Shown here piece by piece: positions 1 through 6,183 of a DNA stretch of 8,354 nt. Source of the DNA: Candidatus Methanoperedentaceae archaeon (lineage in GTDB: Archaea > Halobacteriota > Methanosarcinia > Methanosarcinales > Methanoperedenaceae); assembly GCA_027371625.1 (NCBI GenBank), contig DAHXMQ010000272.1, positions 1 to 8,354 of the forward strand. The letters run 5' to 3'. The stretch's first letter is position 1; each line of letters starts with the position of its first letter. The position numbers and the translations under genes are program-made. The notes beneath the pieces were generated by a model, which saw nothing but the letters and a program-made list of their open reading frames with translations, was not told the DNA's origin and did not search any database.

Positions 1-1
1 A

Positions 2-568
2 GCCACTTCCACAATCGGCAAAGCGCATGAGATTTCAAAACTCAGGGACGCTATACGGGAGATAATGATAGGCTTGGGTTATTTTGAGGTAATGCCGTTC
101 ACCCTCACGAACGAGCGTGTGCAGTTCGAAATGATGCGTAGGGAAGAGGTTTCCGGTATTACACATATCCTTTATCCCATAAGCGAAGACCATACCATCG
201 TTCGCCCCACGCTGCTTCCCAACCTTCTTGGGATACTTTCCATAAACAAGCACCGCGAGCTGCCGCAGAGGATATTTGAGGTGGGCGAGGTGGTTCTGAA
301 TTGCAAGACTCTACAGCGCATCGGGGCGGTCGCCATCCATCCGCAGGCTAATTTCACTGAAATCTATGCAGTGGTGGATGCTGTGATGAGGGAGAGGCGC
401 ATCGCATACGAAGTCAAAGAGTCGGATGACCCTGCATTCATCGAAGGCAGGCATGCTGATGTGATGATAAAAAGTAAGAAGGCGGGAGTGTTCGGTGAGA
501 TTCACCCTGAGGTGATCTCGAACTTCAGGCTTGAACAGCCAATCATCGGGTTTGAACTGGAGTTATAG
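2..568 (+). CDS. pheT: Phenylalanine--tRNA ligase beta subunit, C-terminal part (5' truncated by window edge)
   Basis: This is the last 188 residues of the beta chain of the alpha2-beta2 enzyme that charges tRNA-Phe in the cytoplasm. The frame is open from the first full codon at base 2, so the start lies outside the window; the first ATG at 65 is internal. The visible part is the synthetase-like core of the beta chain: a '[12 protein letters not shown]' strand, then 'NPIS'-like [19 protein letters not shown], then the very typical RIFEVGEVV, and it ends in a [11 protein letters not shown] segment as archaeal/eukaryal PheT does. The archaeal form is about 540-560 residues, so roughly one third is present. 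No FDX anticodon-binding domain follows, as expected for an archaeal rather than bacterial PheT. It is followed after 94 bases by the slipin gene on the same strand. Confidence 0.95.
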   Translation, partial: ATSTIGKAHEISKLRDAIREIMIGLGYFEVMPFTLTNERVQFEMMRREEVSGITHILYPISEDHTIVRPTLLPNLLGILSINKHRELPQRIFEVGEVVLNCKTLQRIGAVAIHPQANFTEIYAVVDAVMRERRIAYEVKESDDPAFIEGRHADVMIKSKKAGVFGEIHPEVISNFRLEQPIIGFELEL

Positions 569-601
569 TTCACTCTGACTCCGCATATCTGGCAGCAAGG
601 C

Positions 602-614
602 GGTGAACATCACC
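602..614. repeat. Short perfect inverted repeat between pheT and slipin
   Basis: GGTGA (602-606) and TCACC (610-614) form a 5-bp inverted repeat with a 3-base centre. It lies just upstream of, and partly overlaps, the BRE/TATA candidate of the slipin gene. There is no trailing T-run, so it does not look like a pheT terminator. It could be a regulator site or chance. Confidence 0.3.
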
Positions 615-644
615 AAAGTATTTATGCAATTGCGACATATATAA
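612..644 (+). promoter_or_regulatory. Candidate promoter of the slipin-nfeD operon
   Basis: Two TATA-like boxes are present. ACCAAAG (612-618, BRE-like) followed by TATTTATG (619-626) would start transcripts near 648, leaving a short leader with a GGTG ribosome site at 651-654, eight bases before the ATG. ATATATAA (637-644) would start transcripts near the ATG itself, giving a leaderless mRNA. The first fits the GGTG site better. Assignment is by sequence and spacing only. Confidence 0.5.
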
Positions 645-662
645 AAAATGGGTGCATGATAT

Positions 663-1454
663 ATGGTAGATGTTGTAGCAACAGGAATCGTCGCGTTATT
701 GATAATAATCATTCTCTCGCAGTCCATCAAGGTCGTGCGGGAATACGAGCGCGTTGTCATCTTCAGGATGGGAAGGCTATTCGGGGCAAAGGGACCCGGG
801 ATTTTCTTTATAATTCCGATAATGGACAGACCGTTGAAGGTTGATCTACGCATAGTTACAATCGAAGTTCCAAAGCAGACCATAATCACGAGAGATAATG
901 TTAGTGTGGAGGTTGATGCCGTCATCTATTACCGTGTTGTTGAACCAACGAATGCGATAACGAAGGTGGAGAACTACAGTATAGCCACGAGCATGCTGGG
1001 GCAGACAACACTGCGGGATATACTTGGGCAGATAGAGCTTGACGACCTGCTCTCAAAGCGAGAAGAGTTGAACAAAAAGCTCCAGGAAGTGCTGGATGTG
1101 GCAACCGAGTCATGGGGTATAAAGATAACGGCAGTCACGATACGCGATGTGAGCCTTCCTGAATCCATGATGCGAGCCATAGCAAAGCAGGCTGAGGCTG
1201 AGAGAGAGAGGCGCTCGAGGATAATACTTGCTGACGGAGAATTCCAGGCAAGCCAGAAGATGATGGAAGCGGCTGAATTGTACCAGAAGGTGCCCATCGC
1301 GATGAAGCTGCGGGAACTCCAGACGCTGGCTGAGATTGCAAGGGAGAAGAACATGATTGTTGTCACAAGCGGCGCGCCCGGAAGCGATATCAGTGATATT
1401 GCAGGTCTTACCGGGGCTTTAACAAGGGGTGGAGCAAAGGCTGAAACCAAATGA
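663..1454 (+). CDS. Slipin (stomatin-like SPFH/Band 7 membrane protein)
   Basis: A 263-residue prokaryotic stomatin. Residues 6-20 form one N-terminal hydrophobic helix (VATGIVALLIIIIL). The SPFH/Band 7 domain runs from about 22 to 180 with the familiar VREYERVVIFRMGRL, GPGIFFIIPIMDR, TRDNVSVEVDAVIYYRV and TLRDILGQIELDDLL blocks. A charged helical stretch rich in Ala/Glu/Arg follows (about 170-228), the part that forms the coiled coil and oligomer. Such proteins assemble membrane microdomains. In Pyrococcus the homologue PH1511 is cut near its hydrophobic C-terminal end by the protease encoded next to it; here the matching place is residues 230-236 (NMIVVTS), less hydrophobic than in Pyrococcus. 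Start ATG 663 has a GGTG site at 651-654. The stop overlaps the nfeD start as ATGA (1451-1454), so the two are translationally coupled. Confidence 0.95.
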   Translation: MVDVVATGIVALLIIIILSQSIKVVREYERVVIFRMGRLFGAKGPGIFFIIPIMDRPLKVDLRIVTIEVPKQTIITRDNVSVEVDAVIYYRVVEPTNAITKVENYSIATSMLGQTTLRDILGQIELDDLLSKREELNKKLQEVLDVATESWGIKITAVTIRDVSLPESMMRAIAKQAEAERERRSRIILADGEFQASQKMMEAAELYQKVPIAMKLRELQTLAEIAREKNMIVVTSGAPGSDISDIAGLTGALTRGGAKAETK

Positions 1455-2728
1455 AGCTTCTTACTTTTCTGGCTTTTTTTTTTATTTTATCTTTCTTCGT
1501 ACATACAGCGAGCGCACAGGTTCTTGTAGTTGAGCTCAAGGATACCATAACCTCCGCAAGCGCAGGTATTGTAAGCGAGGCGCTCGATACCGCAAGGGTT
1601 GAGGGCGACCAGGCGCTTATAATCATCCTGAATACCCCAGGCGGCGGGCTTACTGAGACCAAGCAAATCCTCGATGACATCGATGCTTCGCCCGTGCCTG
1701 TAATAGGTTACGTGTATCCGAAAGGCGCAACCGCATGGTCTGCCGGAACCCTGATTCTTTTGGGGACTGACATTGCAGCCATGGCGCCGAATACGATAAT
1801 GGGCTCTGCCCAGCCTGTGGAAGTAACTTCGCAGGGTCTGCAGCCAGTCACTGAACCGAAGATAGTGAATGCTGTGGTTGCGCTTGCGCAGGAAAAGGCA
1901 AGGGAGCACGGGAGAAACGTTACCGCCGCAGGTGAATTTATCACGAAAAACCTCAACATCGATGCCGAGCAGGCAAAGGCATATAACGTGGTTGAGGTTG
2001 TTTCGCCAAGTATCGAAGATTTGCTGACAAAGGTGGACGGGATGAAGGTAAAAGGCAGGGTGCTTTCGACTTCTGGTGCTGCGTTTCATTATTATTCGCC
2101 CTCGATTCGCCTCTCGGTTCTGAATATACTCTCAAACCCGATTCTTGCAGGTCTTCTTCTGCTCGTCGGAATCTTTGCGCTCGTGTTCGGGCTTACAAGC
2201 CCGGGCTATGGGGCAGAGATATTCGGGGTGATTTCCATCAGCCTCGGGCTGATCGGGCTTGGTTTTGCGGTAAATATAGCGGCACTTTTCCTGATCATCC
2301 TCGGCATAGCGCTGTTATTGTTTGAGGTTCACATCTCGACCTTCGGGCTCATGGGCATAGCAGGGGTTATATGCGTTGTCATGGGAAGTATACTGCTTGT
2401 GCCAATAGGTTATCCTGCATTGTATTCAATCCAATTTCAGACAACGATGCTGATTAGCCTGCTTGCGCCTGCTATTGTTTTTGGCGGGTTTCTTGCCTTT
2501 GCCATCTACAAGATGATTCAGATACGGAGAAGAAAGCCTGTGATTGGAGAAATCGTGGGAGGCGTTGCGGAGACAATTGACCCCATAACTCCCGAGGCAG
2601 CAGGTTTTGTGAGATATCAGGGAGAATACTGGAAGGCAAGGTCGGAGGAGAGGATAGAGCCCGGGACAAAGGTTGTCATAACGGGAAAGGATGGGGCAGT
2701 GCTGATCGTCAGGTTTAAAGAAACCTAA
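1451..2728 (+). CDS. nfeD: NfeD / stomatin operon partner, membrane-bound ClpP-class serine protease
   Basis: A 425-residue long-form NfeD. Residues 1-22 are a signal peptide ending in ASA-Q. Residues about 24-205 are a ClpP-like protease (1510-N) domain: LNTPGGGL at 60-67, the nucleophile Ser97 in ATAWSAGT, and Lys137 in TEPKIVN. These match the Ser97/Lys138 dyad known from Pyrococcus PH1510, so the protease should be active, outside the membrane. Hydrophobic helices follow between about 224 and 355, and a C-terminal OB-fold NfeD domain from about 364 to 425 (VGGVAETIDPITPEAAGFVRYQGEYWKAR, GTKVVITGKDGAVLIV). The likely substrate is the C-terminal tail of the slipin made by the overlapping upstream gene. 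Ten consecutive T's at 1474-1483 lie in the signal-peptide codons. Confidence 0.94.
   Translation: MKLLTFLAFFFILSFFVHTASAQVLVVELKDTITSASAGIVSEALDTARVEGDQALIIILNTPGGGLTETKQILDDIDASPVPVIGYVYPKGATAWSAGTLILLGTDIAAMAPNTIMGSAQPVEVTSQGLQPVTEPKIVNAVVALAQEKAREHGRNVTAAGEFITKNLNIDAEQAKAYNVVEVVSPSIEDLLTKVDGMKVKGRVLSTSGAAFHYYSPSIRLSVLNILSNPILAGLLLLVGIFALVFGLTSPGYGAEIFGVISISLGLIGLGFAVNIAALFLIILGIALLLFEVHISTFGLMGIAGVICVVMGSILLVPIGYPALYSIQFQTTMLISLLAPAIVFGGFLAFAIYKMIQIRRRKPVIGEIVGGVAETIDPITPEAAGFVRYQGEYWKARSEERIEPGTKVVITGKDGAVLIVRFKET
1474..1483 (+). other. T10 homopolymer inside the start of nfeD
   Basis: Ten T's encode Ala-Phe-Phe-Phe in the signal peptide, 20 bases after the slipin stop. Archaeal RNA polymerase is known to stop at T-runs, and such runs are also prone to slippage, so this site could lower nfeD relative to slipin expression. 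Alternatively, hydrophobic Phe codons alone explain it. Confidence 0.4.
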
Positions 2729-2740
2729 AGGTATATAATC
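2725..2740 (+). promoter_or_regulatory. Candidate promoter of rps8e
   Basis: CCTAAAG (2724-2730, BRE-like, overlapping the nfeD stop) is followed by GTATATAA (2731-2738), a strong archaeal TATA box. The predicted start near 2760 gives a leader of about 50 bases that holds the AGAGGA ribosome site. A second, weaker A/T-rich TATA candidate lies at 2776-2784 (TTTAATATT). Confidence 0.6.
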
Positions 2741-2812
2741 CCTCAATCAAATAAGATGGAAAACAGATTTAATGATTTAATATTCAAAAACAAAAATTAA
2801 AGAGGATTTATT

Positions 2813-3199
2813 ATGAGATGGCAAGGCAAACCAACGCGCAAATACACAGGCGGGAGAATAATTCGTGCAAGAGGAAAAAGGAAGTTTGAACTCGGAGGAG
2901 AACCTGCGAATACTCATCTTGGCGAAACCATAAGGAAAGCCGTTAAAACCATGGGCGGCAATAAAAAAGTCAGTCTTTTAAGGGAAAGCACAGCGATAGT
3001 GACAGACCCAAGCACAAAGAAATCAAGGAGGGTCAAGATAGAGACCGTTACGGGTAACCCGGCTAATATTCACTACGTCAGGCGAAACATCGTGACAAAG
3101 GGCTCTATCATCAAAACAGAGATTGGTTCTGCAAGGGTGACAAATAGACCCGGGCAGGAAGGCAGCATCAACGCCGTGCTTATTCCCAGTACTGCTTAA
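2813..3199 (+). CDS. rps8e: 30S ribosomal protein S8e
   Basis: A 128-residue basic protein, full length for archaeal S8e. It opens with the family signature [15 protein letters not shown], goes on with [14 protein letters not shown], and has the conserved core [27 protein letters not shown] and the typical end [12 protein letters not shown]8e is found in archaeal and eukaryotic small subunits and not in bacteria, so this gene fixes the domain of the host. Start ATG 2813 is preceded by AGAGGA at 2801-2806, seven bases upstream. It is transcribed alone: the upstream gene ends 84 bases before it and the next gene converges on it, sharing 20 bases at the 3' ends. Confidence 0.97.
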   Translation: MRWQGKPTRKYTGGRIIRARGKRKFELGGEPANTHLGETIRKAVKTMGGNKKVSLLRESTAIVTDPSTKKSRRVKIETVTGNPANIHYVRRNIVTKGSIIKTEIGSARVTNRPGQEGSINAVLIPSTA

Positions 3200-4202
3200 A
3201 AGTCGCCCACAATTCCGGAAGGTTCTTCTGTAACAACTCGTTATCACAGTATTCCCCAAGCCTCTTTCTTTTTTCAAGCGCCCTTGCAAGCGGCTTCCCG
3301 AGCAGTCTTTTTATCCTTGTTTCATAATCCAAAAGCAGCGCCGTGTCGTTATGTTCAAGAGCATCTATTATAGTTCTTCCCGCCACCTCAGCGGCAAGTA
3401 CAGCATTGTTGATACCAGCCCCGGTTATCGGGTCAGCCATTCCCGCACTGTCCCCGACAAGAAGAACATTGTTAAAAACGAGTTTTTCGCGAAGCCCTCC
3501 AACGGGAAGTGTGCCTGTAATGTATTCTTTCTTCACGATGGTTTTACTTGCGATTCTATCCCTGATAAATGCATCCAGACATTCGTGCGGGTTTCCTCTT
3601 GTCAGCCCCAACCCTATCTTCGCTGAATCCTCACCTGTTGGGTAAACCCATGCATATCCCCCCGGCGCGTAGTTGTTATCAAAAAAAATCTCACCAGTTT
3701 CGGGTAAGGGCTTTATGCCTTTTATATGGTACTGGGCGCAAACTACAACCATCTGTTCCTCCATCCCCAAAAGCTGCGCAGTTTTTGAAAAAACCCCGTC
3801 TGCGCCAACAATCACTTGCCCGCAAGCCTTCCCACCCCTGAATTCAACCCCATCTTTAATCAGGTTCACAAGAGGAGAACCCCATTTAAGCTCAGCGCCC
3901 TCTTCTTTTGCCTTCATTGCAAGAGCAGTGTCAAACGACGGTCTATCCACCACGAATCCATCGAGCCTGAAATCATGAAACGACATATCGGGAAAATAGG
4001 TGCGCATTGCCGTTATTTTAGACTGGACGACGCAATCTTCAGGAATTTCTAAGTTGATCGTACAGCTTACATATCCGGCGCATGGCGACCTGCACATAGT
4101 GTTTTTTTCAAGCAATAGAGTGCGAAAACCAGCTTTAGCAGCTTTTGCAGCAGTAACAGACCCGGCTGGTCCTGCGCCTGCGATAATCACATCATAGCTC
4201 AT
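3180..4202 (-). CDS. FAD-dependent oxidoreductase of the geranylgeranyl reductase family (possible LipT-like protein)
   Basis: A 340-residue flavoprotein, shorter than the usual 390-410 of archaeal digeranylgeranylglycerophospholipid reductases. Residues 4-33 are the FAD-binding Rossmann unit with GAGPAG (9-14) and the acidic end of strand 2 at [16 protein letters not shown] (37-46) is the Cys-containing loop typical of the family, GADG is at 133-136, YAWVYP at 183-188, and the second FAD motif [15 protein letters not shown] at 250-264. By family alone it would saturate isoprenoid chains of membrane lipids. However, it overlaps lplA as ATGA (ATG 4202-4200, TGA 4201-4199) and forms one operon with lplB-lplA, so a role in lipoate assembly, as for LipT, is a serious alternative. 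A GTG twelve bases upstream (4214) is possible but lacks a ribosome site. The 3' end overlaps rps8e by 20 bases. Confidence 0.88.
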   Translation of the reverse strand: MSYDVIIAGAGPAGSVTAAKAAKAGFRTLLLEKNTMCRSPCAGYVSCTINLEIPEDCVVQSKITAMRTYFPDMSFHDFRLDGFVVDRPSFDTALAMKAKEEGAELKWGSPLVNLIKDGVEFRGGKACGQVIVGADGVFSKTAQLLGMEEQMVVVCAQYHIKGIKPLPETGEIFFDNNYAPGGYAWVYPTGEDSAKIGLGLTRGNPHECLDAFIRDRIASKTIVKKEYITGTLPVGGLREKLVFNNVLLVGDSAGMADPITGAGINNAVLAAEVAGRTIIDALEHNDTALLLDYETRIKRLLGKPLARALEKRKRLGEYCDNELLQKNLPELWATFKQYWE

Positions 4203-4969
4203 CTGAAGACCCACTCATGCGAGTAGTATTTTGGCAAAAGGCTGTTTGTGATATTTATTTCTTTAGCATTCAGTTTTCCTGTTTTTAACTTAATATGGAA
4301 GCGCTCTTCGAATTTTCTCTTCATGACATCCTTGATATCCTCCATATCAAGCTTCTCCCCCAGTTCCCTGTCAAGCCAGGTAAGCCCTTCCTCTATGGAG
4401 GCAATTTTTTTATCAAGGAATTTTTCCTTTGGTGTATTCAATATCCGAAGCATCTCCTTTATGTCAAAATCAAGGAGCAGGGTGCCGTTCTGGAGCAGTT
4501 TTCCTTCCCACCTTGTCTGGGCATTGCCTGAGATTTTTTTACTTCTAATCCCCGTATTTAAATACGGGGTATTTATTACAACATCGTTGATGGGGCGAAA
4601 ACCCGCATTAAGACCATAATGAATAAGCGCATCTATTATGACGCCGCATATCTGTTTATACGATTCTATTATATCGAGCGGTAATAATTCGTTGCCTATT
4701 GTTTCCACCACGCCGTAATTGATCTGTCTTCCCCTGTCGTCCGAGAACGCTATCCCGCCTCCGCTTATTCTTCTCGTGATTGTGTAGTCCTTGCAGTTCG
4801 TAAGATTCAATTCCAGCTCTGCCTTCTGGAAAAACCCAAGGATGATGGATTTTTTCGGCGTCCAGAAAAAGAAGGTATTGCCTCCATCTCCTTTCAATAT
4901 GGCTTCGTCCATTGCCATCATATTACGTATATCCACAGGTCCGAAGTCGATGAAACGCCACGTTTCCAT
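4199..4969 (-). CDS. lplA: Lipoate--protein ligase A (catalytic subunit of a two-part ligase)
   Basis: A 256-residue member of the LplA/BirA ligase fold. It activates lipoate or octanoate with ATP and attaches it to a lysine of a carrier protein. Seen motifs: RRISGGG (66-72, the lipoyl-AMP pocket), DDRGRQINYGVV (77-88), IND at 127-129, KKISGNAQTR (144-153) holding the presumed catalytic Lys145, and QNGTLLLDFD (160-169). The C-terminal accessory domain found in single-chain bacterial LplA is absent; it is supplied by lplB, one base upstream. Start ATG 4969 has GGAGG at 4976-4980 inside the lplB end, six bases away. The last codons overlap the flavoprotein start. The loop at 130-143, VVINTPYLNTGIRS, seems longer than usual and is coded in part by a perfect 20-bp palindrome. 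Octanoyl transferase (LipM-like) activity cannot be excluded. Confidence 0.92.
   Translation of the reverse strand: METWRFIDFGPVDIRNMMAMDEAILKGDGGNTFFFWTPKKSIILGFFQKAELELNLTNCKDYTITRRISGGGIAFSDDRGRQINYGVVETIGNELLPLDIIESYKQICGVIIDALIHYGLNAGFRPINDVVINTPYLNTGIRSKKISGNAQTRWEGKLLQNGTLLLDFDIKEMLRILNTPKEKFLDKKIASIEEGLTWLDRELGEKLDMEDIKDVMKRKFEERFHIKLKTGKLNAKEINITNSLLPKYYSHEWVFR
4550..4569. repeat. Perfect 20-bp palindrome inside lplA
   Basis: CCCCGTATTT (4550-4559) is followed with no spacer by its exact reverse complement AAATACGGGG (4560-4569). It lies in codons for residues 134-140 of LplA, in the loop just before KKISGNAQ. It keeps the frame. It may be chance, an inserted palindromic unit, or a protein-binding site. 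Confidence 0.6.
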
Positions 4970-4970
4970 A

Positions 4971-5282
4971 TCATGCCTCCAGCGCTTTCATTATGGATTC
5001 CGTGAAATCGGAAGGCAGAGTTCCTGGCGACTGGATGCGCTCTTTTTCATATATCCTTTCTATGCTTTTCTGTATTTCTTCACGGTTTGCTTGCGTTCCT
5101 TTTAATTGCTCAAGAATCTTAAAGAGTGCCTCCTCAGGAAAAAGAAAGAAATCGCCTGAAATTTCTATGTCTTTGATGTTGCCTTTCTCCACTGTTACGA
5201 ATGACCTTATCAGTCCGCCTTTTGATTTATGGATACCTTGCTTAGTTTTGGATTCCACGTTTAACGCTTTCAGAAATGGCAT
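4971..5282 (-). CDS. lplB: Lipoate--protein ligase accessory subunit (LplB, C-terminal-domain type)
   Basis: A 103-residue protein matching the lipoate-ligase C-terminal domain. The key stretch is KGGLIRSFVTVEKGNIKDIEI followed by SGDFFLFPEEALFKILEQLKG (about 21-62), the family's beta-sheet with the GDFF turn. Residues 66-103 are helical and charged. In Thermoplasma acidophilum the separate LplB is required for LplA to form lipoyl-AMP, and the same division is seen here: lplB ends at 4971 and lplA begins at 4969 with one base between stop and start. The start at 5282 has only a weak ribosome site (AAAGGA about 14 bases upstream), so its translation may depend on the gene before it, which ends 27 bases upstream. 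Confidence 0.88.
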   Translation of the reverse strand: MPFLKALNVESKTKQGIHKSKGGLIRSFVTVEKGNIKDIEISGDFFLFPEEALFKILEQLKGTQANREEIQKSIERIYEKERIQSPGTLPSDFTESIMKALEA

Positions 5283-5309
5283 GATTCTATAAAAAAATCC
5301 TTTTATTAG

Positions 5310-5525
5310 TTAAATCCTTGCGCCTTCATTCCGCCATGATATCCTATGAGAACCCATAATTCCGGTTCTGAATCTCGGGCAGATATCTATGCTGCAATCT
5401 TTTGTGAGTTTCAGCATGCACTCGGTCACGAGGCGCAGAGGCAATGTATCTGTTTGCTCATAACCTGCAAAAGAAGCAAACAATCCTTTGCCGATGGCAC
5501 ATCCTGAAACTGGTCTGATTTGCAT
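5310..5525 (-). CDS. Small Cys-containing protein of unknown function heading the lipoate operon
   Basis: A 71-residue protein I do not recognise. The ATG at 5525 is chosen because GGGAGGA lies at 5529-5535, just upstream; an ATG four codons earlier (5537) would place that ribosome site inside the gene. The protein starts MQIRPVSGCAIGKGLFASF and has four cysteines at about 9, 36, 44 and 49, the last three in the pattern C-x7-C-x4-C (TECMLKLTKDCSIDICPRF). That could bind a metal or a cofactor, but nothing proves it. No signal peptide or membrane helix is seen. A TATA box at 5560-5567 fits a start near 5538, so this looks like the first gene of the operon with lplB, lplA and the flavoprotein. 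The opposite strand is not coding here. Coding status is supported by the ribosome site and promoter, not by homology. Confidence 0.6.
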   Translation of the reverse strand: MQIRPVSGCAIGKGLFASFAGYEQTDTLPLRLVTECMLKLTKDCSIDICPRFRTGIMGSHRISWRNEGARI

Positions 5526-5528
5526 GTG

Positions 5529-5535
5529 TCCTCCC
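5529..5535 (-). promoter_or_regulatory. Strong ribosome binding site deciding the start at 5525
   Basis: On the minus strand GGGAGGA ends three bases before the ATG at 5525. It closely matches the anti-Shine-Dalgarno sequence and rules in favour of the shorter form of the 71-residue protein. Confidence 0.65.
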
Positions 5536-5559
5536 ATTATAGCGTGTATCCCTACACCA

Positions 5560-5567
5560 AATAAAAG
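5560..5567 (-). promoter_or_regulatory. Candidate promoter of the lipoate operon
   Basis: On the minus strand CTTTTATT forms a TATA-like box about 26 bases before a predicted start near 5538. The leader would be about a dozen bases, just enough to hold the ribosome site at 5529-5535. Confidence 0.5.
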
Positions 5568-5693
5568 TATTAATCATTATAATATATAACAATTGCCTTT
5601 ATCATGATTATGAGATCTGGGCTGATTCTTCGTGGCCAGCAATAGGAAGCTAACGAAATAATATCCGTACTCTACATCGATTTTTTGGATGAA

Positions 5694-5701
5694 TTTATAT
5701 A
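5694..5701 (+). promoter_or_regulatory. Candidate promoter of the 35-residue membrane peptide gene
   Basis: TTTATATA is a consensus-like archaeal TATA box. A start near 5724 would leave a leader of about 13 bases carrying the purine-rich ribosome site GAGGGCAGGA (5724-5733). The remaining intergenic stretch 5568-5693 shows nothing further that I can support. Confidence 0.6.
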
Positions 5702-5736
5702 CCATAACAAAAGAATATGAACCGAGGGCAGGAAAA

Positions 5737-5844
5737 ATGAATGAGAAACTAAGTCTTGATAAAGACGACCTTATAATCGTCATTGTAATTATTGTTGTGT
5801 TTCTGGCAGTAGTAGGTGTTGGCTGGTTGCTGCTTACCCATTAA
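5737..5844 (+). CDS. Small single-pass membrane peptide (35 residues), unknown function
   Basis: A very short gene supported by its signals rather than by homology. It reads MNEKLSLDKDD, an acidic soluble start, followed by one hydrophobic helix (residues 12-33, LIIVIVIIVVFLAVVGVGWLLL) and ends TH. Positive charges are few, so topology is unclear. The ATG at 5737 has GGCAGGA at 5727-5733, a TATA box lies at 5694-5701, and the stop TAA (5842-5844) falls two bases before the end of the convergent zinc-ribbon gene. Peptides of this kind often serve as accessory parts of membrane complexes, but no partner is visible next to it. Confidence 0.65.
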   Translation: MNEKLSLDKDDLIIVIVIIVVFLAVVGVGWLLLTH

Positions 5845-5846
5845 AG

Positions 5847-6089
5847 TTATTTTTCTGATTTCATTTCATTTATAACTTCGCTCAGGGCATCTCTTAACCT
5901 GCCTTCTGGGTTTAGGATTTCGTCGGCAATAATATCCATAAGCAGGTCATAGCCGCCTGGGCTTGAGGATAAATAATCCCTTATAACCTTATCCAGCTTT
6001 TCACAGCAGTCCACACACAGGTCAACGCCTTCTATCTCGGCATCATTTGCAGGTTCAAGAACAGAATGGCACAGGAAACATTCACTCAT
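5847..6089 (-). CDS. Small zinc-ribbon-like protein, unknown function
   Basis: An 80-residue acidic protein. The N-terminal part carries two CxxC knuckles, CFLC at 4-7 and CVDC at 25-28, with an additional Cys at 29; the 17-residue spacing is that of a small zinc ribbon. The rest (about 30-80) is predicted helical, with KLDKVIRDYLSS, YDLLMDIIADEIL and LRDALSEVINEMKSE. The ribosome site is GTGAT, four bases before the ATG at 6089, matching part of the archaeal 16S 3' end complement. It converges on the 35-residue peptide gene (two bases apart) and diverges from the four-helix membrane protein. I do not recognise a named family; a regulatory or nucleic-acid-binding role is only a guess. Confidence 0.75.
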   Translation of the reverse strand: MSECFLCHSVLEPANDAEIEGVDLCVDCCEKLDKVIRDYLSSSPGGYDLLMDIIADEILNPEGRLRDALSEVINEMKSEK

Positions 6090-6183
6090 AATATCACAAG
6101 CGGCTTTAATGAATTTGACATCTTATCAATGTTACGCAAAAAAATGATAACGTTTAAAGTTCAAGCCGCATATCAGGGAACAC

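Noticed and set aside
602..614. Inverted repeat as a pheT terminator
   Set aside because: Only 5-bp arms and no T-run after it; kept only as a weak repeat feature.
974..1450. 158-residue open frame on the minus strand
   Set aside because: Antisense shadow of the slipin gene, whose sense protein is a clear family member.
1487..2089. 200-residue open frame on the minus strand
   Set aside because: Lies wholly inside nfeD opposite its conserved protease domain; no family features.
4203..4214. GTG as the start of the flavoprotein (four extra residues)
   Set aside because: No ribosome site before it, while the ATG at 4202 gives the common ATGA stop-start overlap and a protein beginning right before the FAD motif.
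5577..5783. 68-residue open frame on the minus strand
   Set aside because: It runs antisense through the promoter and coding part of the 35-residue peptide gene and has no ribosome site or recognisable features.
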